NCBI GenBank assembly: GCA_964449325.1
Contig: CAYUYJ010000012.1
Location: 1 to 64,000 of the forward strand
Direction of reading: 5' to 3'
Origin: RGIG3002 sp964449325
Lineage (GTDB): Bacteria; Bacillota; Clostridia; Lachnospirales; Lachnospiraceae
Length of the DNA stretch: 64,000 nucleotides
Shown here: positions 7,520-16,405 of the stretch, one piece after another
Numbering within the stretch: the stretch's first letter is position 1
Layout: every line of letters starts with the position of its first letter
Position numbers and translations under genes: made by a program
The notes under the pieces: model-generated
Databases searched by the model: none
Seen by the model: only the letters and a program-made list of their open reading frames with translations
Told to the model about the DNA's origin: nothing

Positions 7520-10183
7520 ATGAACAAAGAATTAGCAAAAACCTACGACCCAAGCGGCATAGAAGAAAAATTATACCAGAAATGGCTGGACAAAAAATAC
7601 TTCCACGCAGAAGTAGATAAAACCAAAAAACCCTTTACCATTGTAATTCCGCCTCCAAATATCACCGGGCAGCTTCACATGGGACACGCACTGGACAATA
7701 CCATGCAGGATATTTTAATCCGTTTCAAAAGAATGCAGGGCTACAATGCCCTTTGGCAGCCGGGAACCGATCACGCCAGCATTGCAACGGAAGTCAAAAT
7801 CATAGAGAAATTAAAAGAAGAAGGCATTGAGAAAGAAGACCTTGGAAGAGAGAAATTTTTAGAGCGTGCATGGGAATGGAAAAAACAGTACGGAGGAAGA
7901 ATCGTTGAGCAGCTGAAAAAGCTGGGTTCCTCCTGTGACTGGGACAGAGAACGTTTCACCATGGATGAAGGCTGCAACAAGGCAGTGACAGAGGTTTTCT
8001 GTCGTATGCATGAAAAAGGCTGGATTTACAAGGGCAGCAGAATTATTAACTGGTGTCCGGTATGTAATACCTCCATTTCTGATGCAGAGGTAGAATATCA
8101 GGAGCAGGCAGGACATTTCTGGCACATTAAATATCCTCTTGTAGATGAAAACGGACAGCCCAGCACTACGGAATTTTTGGAATTTGCAACGACCCGTCCG
8201 GAGACTATGTTGGGAGATACTGCGGTAGCCATTAACCCGGAGGATGAAAGATACAAACATTTAATAGGAAGAAAGGTCATGCTTCCTATTATTAACAGAG
8301 CGATTCCGATTGTAACGGATTCCTATGTAGATATGGAGTTCGGAACCGGCGTTGTGAAGATTACTCCGGCACACGACCCCAACGACTTTGAAGTAGGAAA
8401 ACGTCATAATCTGCCTGAAATCAATATCATGAATGATGATGCTACCATCAATGCAAATGGCGGTAAATTTGAAGGTATGGATCGCTACGAAGCAAGAAAA
8501 GCCATCGTAGAAGAATTAGACAGCATGGGACTTTTGGTAAAAATTGAGGATTATTCCCACAACGTAGGAACCCATGACCGTTGTAAGACAACCATCGAAC
8601 CACTTATCAAAAAGCAGTGGTTTGTAAAGATGGATGAACTGATTAAGCCGGCAGCAGAGGCAGTAAAGAACGGAGAAATCGAACTGATTCCGGCACGTAT
8701 GGAGAAAACCTATTTCAACTGGACAGACAACATCCGTGACTGGTGTATCAGCCGCCAGCTTTGGTGGGGACACCGGATTCCGGCATATTATTGTGATGAA
8801 TGTGGGGAAACGGTAGTAGCCAAGAGCATGCCGGAAAAATGTCCGAAATGCGGCTGCACCCATCTGACACAGGATGAGGATACACTGGATACATGGTTTT
8901 CCTCTGCCCTCTGGCCCTTCTCTACCTTGGGATGGCCGGAAAAGACAGAAGAACTGGAATATTTCTATCCGACAGACGTTTTAGTGACCGGATACGATAT
9001 TATTTTCTTCTGGGTCATCCGTATGATTTTCTCCGGTTATGAACAGATGGGAGAGAAACCTTTTAAAACGGTATTATTCCACGGATTGGTAAGAGATTCT
9101 CAGGGAAGGAAAATGTCCAAATCATTAGGAAACGGTATTGACCCGCTGGAAATCATCGAGCAGTATGGTGCGGATGCATTGAGACTGACCCTGATTACCG
9201 GAAATGCACCCGGAAACGACATGCGTTTCTATTATGAAAGAGTAGAGTCAAGCCGTAATTTTGCCAATAAGGTATGGAATGCTTCCCGTTTCATTATGAT
9301 GAATATGGAAGGAAAAGAAATCCCGGCGGACGCGGCACAGAATCTGGAGCCGGTAGATAAATGGATTCTTTCCAAGTTAAATACGTTAATCAAGGATGCA
9401 ACGGAAAATATGGAGCATTTTGAACTTGGTATTGCCGTACAGAAGGTTTATGACTTTATCTGGGACGAGTTCTGTGACTGGTACATTGAGATGGTAAAAC
9501 CGAGACTGTACAACTCTGATGATGTAAAGAGTCAGGGAGCAGCATTATTTACCTTAAAGGCGGTATTGATTGATGCGTTAAAACTGCTTCATCCGTATAT
9601 GCCTTTCATTACGGAAGAAATTTTCTGTACTTTGCAGAGTGAAGAGGAATCTATTATGATTTCCAAATGGCCCGAATATACAGAGGAAAGAAATTTCGCC
9701 AAAGAAGAGAAGGACATTGAAACGATCAAGGAAGCAGTAAGAGGTATTCGTAACGTAAGAACGGAAATGAACGTTGCTCCGAGCAAAAAGGCAACGGTTT
9801 TTGTAGTCAGTGAGAAGGAAGAAGTACTGAAAACTTTCACGGAAGGAAAGCTGTTCTTCGCTTCCCTTGCCTATGCCAGTGAAGTAATCATGCAGAAGGA
9901 TAAGAGCGGAATTGCTGAGGATGCGGTATCGGTTGTGATTGCCAACGCTACGCTTTATATTCCGTTTGCAGAGCTGGTAGACATCAAGCAGGAAATTGAG
10001 CGTCTGGAAAAAGAGGAAAAAAGACTGAATGGAGAAATTGCCCGGGCAAACGGTATGTTAAATAATGAGAAGTTCCTTTCCAAAGCACCTGAAGCAAAAA
10101 TTGCGGAGGAAAAAGAAAAGCTTGCAAAATATACGCAGATGCTGGAAGCAGTAAAGGAGAGATTGACACAATTAAAGAAATAA
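7520..10183 (+). CDS. valS: Valine--tRNA ligase
   Basis: This 887-residue class I aminoacyl-tRNA synthetase charges tRNA-Val. The HIGH motif appears as HMGH (residues 53-56, after PPPNITGQL) and the KMSKS loop at 531-535. A Cys-rich segment (WCPVCNTSISDAE) and a second four-cysteine zinc-like cluster (CDEC...CPKCGC) lie in the body. The C-terminus is the charged coiled coil usual for ValRS. I chose the ATG at 7520, which follows GAGAGGAG. An in-frame ATG at 7457 lies just after the T-box terminator and lacks a binding site. The gene is controlled by the upstream T-box. Confidence 0.97.
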   Translation: MNKELAKTYDPSGIEEKLYQKWLDKKYFHAEVDKTKKPFTIVIPPPNITGQLHMGHALDNTMQDILIRFKRMQGYNALWQPGTDHASIATEVKIIEKLKEEGIEKEDLGREKFLERAWEWKKQYGGRIVEQLKKLGSSCDWDRERFTMDEGCNKAVTEVFCRMHEKGWIYKGSRIINWCPVCNTSISDAEVEYQEQAGHFWHIKYPLVDENGQPSTTEFLEFATTRPETMLGDTAVAINPEDERYKHLIGRKVMLPIINRAIPIVTDSYVDMEFGTGVVKITPAHDPNDFEVGKRHNLPEINIMNDDATINANGGKFEGMDRYEARKAIVEELDSMGLLVKIEDYSHNVGTHDRCKTTIEPLIKKQWFVKMDELIKPAAEAVKNGEIELIPARMEKTYFNWTDNIRDWCISRQLWWGHRIPAYYCDECGETVVAKSMPEKCPKCGCTHLTQDEDTLDTWFSSALWPFSTLGWPEKTEELEYFYPTDVLVTGYDIIFFWVIRMIFSGYEQMGEKPFKTVLFHGLVRDSQGRKMSKSLGNGIDPLEIIEQYGADALRLTLITGNAPGNDMRFYYERVESSRNFANKVWNASRFIMMNMEGKEIPADAAQNLEPVDKWILSKLNTLIKDATENMEHFELGIAVQKVYDFIWDEFCDWYIEMVKPRLYNSDDVKSQGAALFTLKAVLIDALKLLHPYMPFITEEIFCTLQSEEESIMISKWPEYTEERNFAKEEKDIETIKEAVRGIRNVRTEMNVAPSKKATVFVVSEKEEVLKTFTEGKLFFASLAYASEVIMQKDKSGIAEDAVSVVIANATLYIPFAELVDIKQEIERLEKEEKRLNGEIARANGMLNNEKFLSKAPEAKIAEEKEKLAKYTQMLEAVKERLTQLKK

Positions 10184-10241
10184 CTCATAATAAAATATAG
10201 AAGTAACGGATGAAGTTAAAGGGGAAGAGGGAGGATGAAAA

Positions 10242-11642
10242 ATGCAGGAGGGACATGTAATAGATAATGGTTCTTATGTCAGAATAGAACCGGATGATAT
10301 GACGGCGTGGCTGTATCTGAATCCTCCCAATCACGGAGGAAAATTTGTAAAGCAGGATATCCTTGATTTTCTGCAAAAAAACGGTGTGGTAAAGGGGTAT
10401 CACAATTCCAACATTGCGGCTATAGTAAAGAAAGAAGTTTACGAACGGGAAATTAAAGTGGCTTTGGGAAGAGAAGCAAAAGATGGGGAAGACGGCTGGT
10501 ACGAATACTGTTTTGCACCGGAATCTACGAAAGCTCCGGAAATACGTGAAGACGGTTCCGTAGATTATGCCAGCATGAGCGAATTGCAGAATGTGCATAA
10601 GGGCGAGACGGTTGCGATTTACCATCATGCCGTGCAGGGGGATATCGGTTATACGGTGAAAGGAAAAGAAACCAGACCAAAGCCTGCAAAGGAGCTGCCG
10701 CCTCTTCGCGGAAAGGGCATTTCCCATGCGGAGAATCCGGACATATACGTGGCGGAAATGGAAGGAAAAATCGAAGTAAAGGATAACGGCATTGACATCA
10801 AAAATGTACATGAAATCTCAGGTGATGTGGATTTGGTCACCGGACGGATTGAATTTTTCGGGGATATTATTATCAGCGGTAATGTCAGTGCGGGCGTGGT
10901 GATACGTGCAGGACGGAATATTGTCATTAAAGGAACGGTAGAGGCAGTGACCATGTTTGCCGGTGGTGATATTGTACTGGAACGCGGTATTCAGGGCGGT
11001 CAAAAAGCCAAAATAGAAGCCAGAGGCAGTATTTTCGCGGATTTTATTGAGCACACGGGAGTGATAGCCAAGGGGGATGTGTCGGCAAACAGTATTCTGA
11101 ATTCCAATGTCAGTGCGGAAGGAAAAGTGATTGCGTCCGGAAAAAAAGGGATTATTCTGGGCGGTTATGTGCATGGTCTTCAGGGTGTGGAGGCCGGTAT
11201 TCTGGGCAATGATGCAGAAAAGAAAACCTTCGTACATGCAGGATACGACAAGGAAACCTACGAGCGATATTTAGGTATTGCAGCAAGGGAAGAAGCGGCG
11301 CAGGAGGAGCTTTCCAAAACCGTGGACAGTATGTCGGATATTCTGCGAACGAAACGTTTGGCTGCTACGACGATGAGCAGAGGAGACGAAGACAGGCTGT
11401 CAGATTTAAACAGGCGTAAGGATGAATGCTTCCAGAAACTGGATGACATACGGATGGAGAAGGTTATGCTGGAAGAGAAGATGGAAAAGGGAAAGGACTC
11501 CAAGATTATTACCGAAGGTGATGTATACCGGGGAGTTATGATAGGCATAAAGGATTCTTTATATCCGGTAGAGGAAAAAGCCTCATGTATGAAGTATGAG
11601 TATTTGAACGGCATGGTAGACGGATGTGTCAGAGTGCTGTAA
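10242..11642 (+). CDS. FapA/DUF342-family protein
   Basis: This 466-residue protein shows the DUF342 plan. It has an N-terminal mixed domain (to about 170), a central right-handed beta-helix of short valine/glycine-rich repeats (about 185-330, with VDLVTGRIEFFGDI, GNVSAGVVIRAGRN and VEAVTMFAGGDIVLERG), and a C-terminal charged coiled coil (340-420). Some homologues are called flagellar assembly protein A, but the family is widespread in non-motile Firmicutes and is no evidence of flagella. It lies 58 bp after valS and ends 3 bp before folC, so it is likely expressed with folC. Its biochemical function is unknown. Confidence 0.8.
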   Translation: MQEGHVIDNGSYVRIEPDDMTAWLYLNPPNHGGKFVKQDILDFLQKNGVVKGYHNSNIAAIVKKEVYEREIKVALGREAKDGEDGWYEYCFAPESTKAPEIREDGSVDYASMSELQNVHKGETVAIYHHAVQGDIGYTVKGKETRPKPAKELPPLRGKGISHAENPDIYVAEMEGKIEVKDNGIDIKNVHEISGDVDLVTGRIEFFGDIIISGNVSAGVVIRAGRNIVIKGTVEAVTMFAGGDIVLERGIQGGQKAKIEARGSIFADFIEHTGVIAKGDVSANSILNSNVSAEGKVIASGKKGIILGGYVHGLQGVEAGILGNDAEKKTFVHAGYDKETYERYLGIAAREEAAQEELSKTVDSMSDILRTKRLAATTMSRGDEDRLSDLNRRKDECFQKLDDIRMEKVMLEEKMEKGKDSKIITEGDVYRGVMIGIKDSLYPVEEKASCMKYEYLNGMVDGCVRVL

Positions 11643-11645
11643 CAG

Positions 11646-12959
11646 ATGGGGGCAATTGTGGAAAAAGAAGAAATAAGTACCTACGAACAGGCAGTAGCAT
11701 ATATATTGGAAGTTCCCAAATTCACAAAAAAGAACGATATGAATGATACGAAGCATTTTTTGGAGGTGTTGCAGCATCCGGAGAAGGATTTGAAAATCAT
11801 TCATATAGCAGGCACAAACGGAAAGGGATCCGTTTGTGCCTATTTGTGTTCGGTTTTACAGGAAGCCGGAAGAAAGGTGGGAATGTTTACCTCTCCTCAT
11901 CTTGTGGATATCAGAGAACGGTTTAAAATAAACGGCAGGATGATTTCCAAGGAGCAGTTTTTAAACATATTTTTACAGATTTATGAAAGAATAGAAGGGA
12001 ACTATCATCCTACTTTTTTTGAGTATCTGTTTTTTATGACATTGCTTTTTTTCAGAGACGAGGGTGTGGAATATGCGATTCTGGAAACCGGACTTGGGGG
12101 GAGACTGGACGCTACCAATTCGGTAGAAAAAAAAGAAATCAGTATTATTACCAAAATCGGATTTGACCACATGGAATATCTGGGGGATACTTTAGAGAAA
12201 ATCGCTGCAGAAAAAGCCGGCATAATAGCAGAAAATACGCCGGTGGTATATTATGCAGGGAGGAAAGAAAGTAATCGGGTAATAGAAAAAACAGCGGCAG
12301 AAAAAGGAAGTGCAGCGGTTCCGGTAACGACAGAGCGCGATGCTATTTTGAAAAATACAAACAAAAGCATTGATTTTTCCTTTCACAGTCGGTATTATGG
12401 TTATATTAAGCTTAGTTTGTCTACGACTGCGCTTTATCAGACAGAGAATGCAGCACTTGCCGTTACCGCATTGGAAACAATGGGACTTTTGGAAGAGATA
12501 AGTCTAAAGCAGCTTACGGAAGGAATCCGCAAAGCATTTTGGGAAGGCAGAATGGAAGAAGTTGCGGACGGTATTTTTCTCGATGGCGCCCACAATGAAG
12601 ATGGGATAGAGGCATTTTTGGAGACGGTTAGGCAGGACGGATGTAAGGGAAAGAGATGGTTGCTTTTTTCCGTCGTCCATGACAAAAGATTTAAAACAAT
12701 GGCAGCCGGGCTTTCAGAGAGTGGGTTGTTTACGGCAATCGGCACGGCACCCCTTGCAAGCGGCAGGGCGGTGACTATGGAAGAACTACGAGCCATTTTT
12801 GAACCATATAAGAAAAGTAAGGTCTTTTTCTATCAGACGGTAGAGGAAGCTTTTGCAGAAATGAGGCTTCTAAAAGGGGAAGAGGACTATTTTTATGTAG
12901 TCGGTTCTCTTTATCTTGTAGGACAGGTAAAAGCCTGTTTAGATGGCAGGCTTTGTTGA
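11646..12959 (+). CDS. folC: Folylpolyglutamate synthase / dihydrofolate synthase
   Basis: This 437-residue Mur-ligase-fold enzyme adds glutamate to folates. It has the ATP-binding loop GTNGKGSV (from residue 56), the folate-loop segment FTSPHLVDIRERF, ILETGLGGRLDATN, and the C-terminal LDGAHNEDG motif. The ATG is only 3 nt after the preceding stop and has no good binding site. A GTG at 11658 is preceded by GGGGG and may be the true start. The gene precedes a 48-residue protein and a TPR protein in what looks like one transcript. Confidence 0.93.
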   Translation: MGAIVEKEEISTYEQAVAYILEVPKFTKKNDMNDTKHFLEVLQHPEKDLKIIHIAGTNGKGSVCAYLCSVLQEAGRKVGMFTSPHLVDIRERFKINGRMISKEQFLNIFLQIYERIEGNYHPTFFEYLFFMTLLFFRDEGVEYAILETGLGGRLDATNSVEKKEISIITKIGFDHMEYLGDTLEKIAAEKAGIIAENTPVVYYAGRKESNRVIEKTAAEKGSAAVPVTTERDAILKNTNKSIDFSFHSRYYGYIKLSLSTTALYQTENAALAVTALETMGLLEEISLKQLTEGIRKAFWEGRMEEVADGIFLDGAHNEDGIEAFLETVRQDGCKGKRWLLFSVVHDKRFKTMAAGLSESGLFTAIGTAPLASGRAVTMEELRAIFEPYKKSKVFFYQTVEEAFAEMRLLKGEEDYFYVVGSLYLVGQVKACLDGRLC

Positions 12960-12995
12960 ATTGACAGCCACGTAAAAGGGCAGATAGGAGCACAG

Positions 12996-13142
12996 ATGAT
13001 TAATTTTGAGGAAGAATTAAAGAAATTTCATCCGAGTCTGGAAGTGGAAGACGCGGAAGAGGCGATATATAATCAGGATTTAACGGATATGGCAGATATT
13101 CTTGTAAAAATGGTAAAAGAGGCTAAGGTCGAGGAAGAATAA
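12996..13142 (+). CDS. Small acidic hypothetical protein (48 aa)
   Basis: This short gene opens with ATG after TAGGAG and encodes 48 residues, beginning MINFEEELKKFHPSLEVEDAE and ending in KVEEE. It is strongly acidic, with a helical, amphipathic composition (DMADILVKMVKEAK), and has no signal peptide or membrane segment. It sits 36 bp after folC and 13 bp before the TPR gene in the same direction, so it is probably co-transcribed. I do not recognise the family. Good codon structure, a binding site and tight packing argue that it is real. Confidence 0.65.
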   Translation: MINFEEELKKFHPSLEVEDAEEAIYNQDLTDMADILVKMVKEAKVEEE

Positions 13143-13155
13143 GGGGTAAAGGCAT

Positions 13156-14568
13156 ATGAACTGTTATTATTGCGGATGCCGCTTATCGGAGCATGATTTC
13201 TGTACCGGATGTGGGGCAGACGTATCCACATACAAGAGGATTATGTATGTTTCCAACCGTTACTATAATGACGGTTTGGAGAAGGCAACGGTCAGGGATT
13301 TGACAGGTGCAATTACCAGTCTGCGGCAAAGTTTGAAATTTAACAAAAATAATATAGAAGCAAGAAACCTCTTGGGACTTGTGTATTTTGAGATGGGAGA
13401 GGTAGTTGCGGCGCTCAGCGAATGGGTTATCAGCAAAAATCTGCGCCCGAACAAGAACATTGCAGACGATTATATTAATATGATTCAGACCAATGCAGGC
13501 CGTCTGGAAGCAATCAATACAACTATAAAGAAGTACAATCAGGCGCTGGCTTATTGCAGGCAGGACAGTCTGGATTTAGCGGTGATTCAGCTGAAAAAAG
13601 TTCTTTCCCTAAATCCAAAGTTTGTAAGGGCACATCAGCTTCTGGCACTTTTGTATATCAACAGTGAAGAGTGGGAAAAAGCCAGAAGAGAGCTTGTAAA
13701 GTGCGGTCAGATTGATACCAACAATACACTTACACTACGCTATATGAAGGAAGTGGAGAGCGTTCTGAGTGCGGAAGAGGTGAGTAAGCCTTCCGGCAGA
13801 AAGCGCGGCATAAGTGAGGATGCAATCAAATATCAGAGCGGAAATGAAACGATTATTCAGCCTGTGGCAGGTAAGGAAAAGCGTGGTTTTTCTTCTCTTT
13901 TCCATATTGCTATCGGTATTTTAATCGGGATAGCCGCTACCTGGTTCTTGATTTTGCCGGAAAGAGTGCAGTCAGAAAAAGCCAAGGTCAATAAAACGCT
14001 GCAAACCGTCAGTGAACAATCCGATGCCAAATCGGCAACCATTGATGATTTGAATCAGCAGATTAATACGCTGACGACGCAGAATACGGAGCTTCAGGAG
14101 CAGTTAGAAGACTATGTTGGAACAAACGGGGCACTTTCCATTATGGATGAATTGCTTAAGGCAGTACAGATTTATATGGAGACGCCGGAAGAGATTGAAG
14201 TAATTGCGGAATATCTGGAAAAAGTAGAGGCAGAAGTGAATTTGGAAGAAACATCAGATTCTTTCAAAACCACATATCAGTATCTGCTTCAGGCAGTAGG
14301 TCCTGCTTTGGCAGAGCAGTATTATGCGGAAGGTCACAGTGCTTACCGGGATGAAAACTATACGGATGCCATCGCCAATCTGGAGAAAGCCGTTTATTAT
14401 GATGCGGCCAGTGCCAACGGTGATGCGCTTACTTATTTGGGAAATGCTTACCGCAATACAGGAGAGGAAGCAAAAGCAAAGGAAGCCTATGAGAAAATAA
14501 TAGAGCTGTTCCCGGATACGGAAAAAGCAAGAAGAGCACAACAGGCTATTAATGAAATGCAGGAATAA
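13156..14568 (+). CDS. Zinc-ribbon and TPR membrane protein
   Basis: This 470-residue protein begins with a zinc-ribbon (Cys3, Cys6, Cys16, Cys19 in CYYCG...CTGCG). A block of TPR repeats follows (about 35-200), including SLRQSLKFNKNNIEARNLLG. One transmembrane helix lies around residues 248-270 (IAIGILIGIAATWFLIL). Then come a coiled coil (280-320) and a second TPR block near the C-terminus (about 385-465). The first half would be cytoplasmic and the second extracytoplasmic. Such proteins are usually scaffolds, but no partner is indicated. The start has GGGGT 11 nt upstream and follows the 48-aa gene closely. Confidence 0.8.
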   Translation: MNCYYCGCRLSEHDFCTGCGADVSTYKRIMYVSNRYYNDGLEKATVRDLTGAITSLRQSLKFNKNNIEARNLLGLVYFEMGEVVAALSEWVISKNLRPNKNIADDYINMIQTNAGRLEAINTTIKKYNQALAYCRQDSLDLAVIQLKKVLSLNPKFVRAHQLLALLYINSEEWEKARRELVKCGQIDTNNTLTLRYMKEVESVLSAEEVSKPSGRKRGISEDAIKYQSGNETIIQPVAGKEKRGFSSLFHIAIGILIGIAATWFLILPERVQSEKAKVNKTLQTVSEQSDAKSATIDDLNQQINTLTTQNTELQEQLEDYVGTNGALSIMDELLKAVQIYMETPEEIEVIAEYLEKVEAEVNLEETSDSFKTTYQYLLQAVGPALAEQYYAEGHSAYRDENYTDAIANLEKAVYYDAASANGDALTYLGNAYRNTGEEAKAKEAYEKIIELFPDTEKARRAQQAINEMQE

Positions 14569-14643
14569 ATCATAAAAGATGCAATAAAATACACAAGAAC
14601 AGGTAACGTTAGAAATAGCGGAACTTTATGAATGCACGAAAGA

Positions 14644-14671
14644 AGACATGTCTTAGGACGTGTCTTTTTTT
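14644..14671 (+). terminator. Terminator after the TPR gene
   Basis: AGACATG (14644-14650) pairs with CGTGTCT (14659-14665), including one G-T pair, and is followed by seven T residues. The T-run is shared with the left arm of the long palindrome that starts at 14665. Confidence 0.7.
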
Positions 14672-14743
14672 GTTAGGGCGATGAGAAAAATGGTCATTGT
14701 GCTTGCACAAATGGACATTTTCCTCATCGCCCTAACAAAAAAA
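14665..14743. repeat. Long near-perfect palindrome between TPR gene and spoIIAA
   Basis: The outer arms, 21 bp each, are perfect (14665-14685 with 14723-14743): seven T, then GTTAGGGCGATGAG, mirrored on the other side. Inner arms continue as AAAATG/CATTTT and TTGTGC/GCACAA around a very small loop. The whole element is about 79 bp and symmetric. It could act as a bidirectional terminator-like structure or be a dispersed palindromic repeat. Another GGGCGAGAT dyad follows a T-run at 57677-57712 and hints at a related element. Confidence 0.75.
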
Positions 14744-14763
14744 GAATTGGAAGGAGAAGCAAT

Positions 14764-15084
14764 ATGCAGGAGGAATTTAAAGTAATAGGCAATTATCTGA
14801 TGATAAAGCTGCCGGAGGAAATTGACCATCATCAGGCAAACTACATCAGCCGGAGTGCGGATAGGATATTGTTGCAGGGAAAGGTAAATAACGTAGTTTT
14901 TGATTTTGAGGCTACAAGATTTATGGACAGTTCGGGAATCGGCATCATTGCCGGAAGATACAAGAAGGTACTCTGCTTTGAAGGCAAGGTCTATGCCATC
15001 AATGTGGACAAGCATATCAAAAGGATTTTGTATATGTCGGGGCTGGATAAGATGATTGAAATTGTGTATAAGGAAGAAAAATAA
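14764..15084 (+). CDS. spoIIAA: Anti-sigma F factor antagonist SpoIIAA
   Basis: This 106-residue STAS-domain protein is the partner-switch antagonist that frees sigma F in the forespore. The phosphorylatable serine is Ser56 in FMDSSGIGIIAGRY, the expected position and context. GGAAGGAG precedes the ATG by about 6 nt. It is first in the conserved spoIIAA-spoIIAB-sigF operon, with a 15-bp gap to spoIIAB. A long palindrome sits immediately upstream. I did not find a convincing sigma-H promoter by eye. Confidence 0.95.
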   Translation: MQEEFKVIGNYLMIKLPEEIDHHQANYISRSADRILLQGKVNNVVFDFEATRFMDSSGIGIIAGRYKKVLCFEGKVYAINVDKHIKRILYMSGLDKMIEIVYKEEK

Positions 15085-15099
15085 AGGAGAATGAGAACA

Positions 15100-15549
15100 A
15101 TGAACAGAATGAAAATAGAATTTCGGGCAGTATCGGTAAATGAAAGTCTGGCGAGAATGACAGTGGCGGCATTTATGACTCCCTTAAATCCCACACTGGA
15201 GGAAATATCCGATGTAAAAACGGCAGTTTCCGAGGCAGTAACGAATGCGGTTATCCACGGCTATGGGGAAGAGGATGAATCGGAAGAAATGGTAATCATG
15301 GAATGCTTTATAGAAAAGGATGTGTTACATATTACGGTTTCTGATGAAGGAGTAGGAATCGAAAATGTGGAAAAAGCAATGGAACCGCTGTTTACCACGA
15401 AGCCGGAACAGGAACGTTCGGGAATGGGATTTTCTTTTATGGAAGCCTTTATGGATGATTTGACGGTGGAATCGGAGCCGGGAAAAGGGACGAAGGTACA
15501 TATGGTGAAAAAAATCGGTCTTACACCTTGGATTGACAAAGAAAATTAA
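15100..15549 (+). CDS. spoIIAB: Anti-sigma F factor / serine kinase SpoIIAB
   Basis: This 149-residue GHKL kinase binds and inhibits sigma F and phosphorylates SpoIIAA. It shows the N-box EAVTNAVIHGYG, the G1 box DEGVGI, and the G2-type segment PLFTTKPEQERSGMGFSFME, matching the family closely. I chose ATG 15100, spaced 10 nt from AAAGGAG. The in-frame ATG at 15091 abuts the binding site and would be too close. It is the second gene of the sigF operon. Confidence 0.95.
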   Translation: MNRMKIEFRAVSVNESLARMTVAAFMTPLNPTLEEISDVKTAVSEAVTNAVIHGYGEEDESEEMVIMECFIEKDVLHITVSDEGVGIENVEKAMEPLFTTKPEQERSGMGFSFMEAFMDDLTVESEPGKGTKVHMVKKIGLTPWIDKEN

Positions 15550-15580
15550 TCCGGGCAGTGAGAAAGGTGTGGTTAGTAAT

Positions 15581-16303
15581 ATGGATGAAAATACAGTACT
15601 GATTACGAAAGTCAGGCAGGGTGATGTGCTTGCCAGAGAAGAACTGATAGAGAAAAATTTAGGACTGGTACACCATATTGTAAAACGCTTTATCGGGAGG
15701 GGAGTGGAGGCAGAAGATTTGTTTCAAATCGGAAGCATCGGGCTGATGAAGGCAATTGATAAATTCGATTTAAGTTATGACGTGAAATTTTCCACCTATG
15801 CAGTGCCCCTTGTGGTAGGGGAAATCAAGCGCTTTCTGCGAGATGACGGGATGGTAAAGGTGAGTCGGAATTTAAAAGAGAATGCATGGAAGGCAAAACG
15901 TGCGGCAGAAGAGCTTGCCAAGGAATACGGACGTGAGCCTGCTCTGGAAGAAATCAGTAAGTATACGGGAATTGCCGCAGAGGATATCGTGACGGCATTA
16001 GAAGCAAGTGAAGAGGTGGAATCCATTTACAAGTCCGTTTACCAGAATGACGGCAGTGAAATTTTTCTGGTAGATCAAATTGCACAGACCTCCAATAAGC
16101 ATGAGGAGATGTTAAATCATATGCTGTTGGAACAACTTTTGAAGGGACTTGAGGAGGAGGAAAAGCTGTTGATACAGATGCGTTATTTTCAGGAAAAGAC
16201 ACAGGTAGAGGTGGCGAAGCGGATGGGCATTTCACAGGTGCAGGTGTCGCGGATGGAAAAGAAGATATTGATTCGGATGAGGTCAGAGATGCTGCGGGAG
16301 TAG
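15581..16303 (+). CDS. sigF: RNA polymerase sigma-F factor
   Basis: This sigma-70 family factor (about 240 residues) directs early forespore transcription. Region 2 contains AEDLFQIGSIGLMKAIDKFDLSYDVKFSTYA (split here as two short motifs, DLFQIGSIGL and KFSTYAVPLVVGEIKRFLRDD). Region 4 has TQVEVAKRMGISQVQVSR. I prefer ATG 15581, preceded by AAAGGTG at 11 nt. The longer in-frame ATG at 15533 overlaps spoIIAB and would add 16 residues not typical of the family. No spoVA gene follows immediately. A HAD phosphatase is next. Confidence 0.94.
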   Translation: MDENTVLITKVRQGDVLAREELIEKNLGLVHHIVKRFIGRGVEAEDLFQIGSIGLMKAIDKFDLSYDVKFSTYAVPLVVGEIKRFLRDDGMVKVSRNLKENAWKAKRAAEELAKEYGREPALEEISKYTGIAAEDIVTALEASEEVESIYKSVYQNDGSEIFLVDQIAQTSNKHEEMLNHMLLEQLLKGLEEEEKLLIQMRYFQEKTQVEVAKRMGISQVQVSRMEKKILIRMRSEMLRE

Positions 16304-16405
16304 TGGAATATTATAGAAAAGGAAAAGGTGAGTTGCGTCCGTTTGGAAAACGTGACATAATAGTTATGTTTGAAGTTGTGTTTATGTGACATTTGGAGGA
16401 AAATT

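Noticed and set aside
10242..11642. Evidence for flagella from a FapA-type protein
   Set aside because: DUF342/FapA proteins occur widely in non-motile Firmicutes and no other flagellar assembly gene is present.
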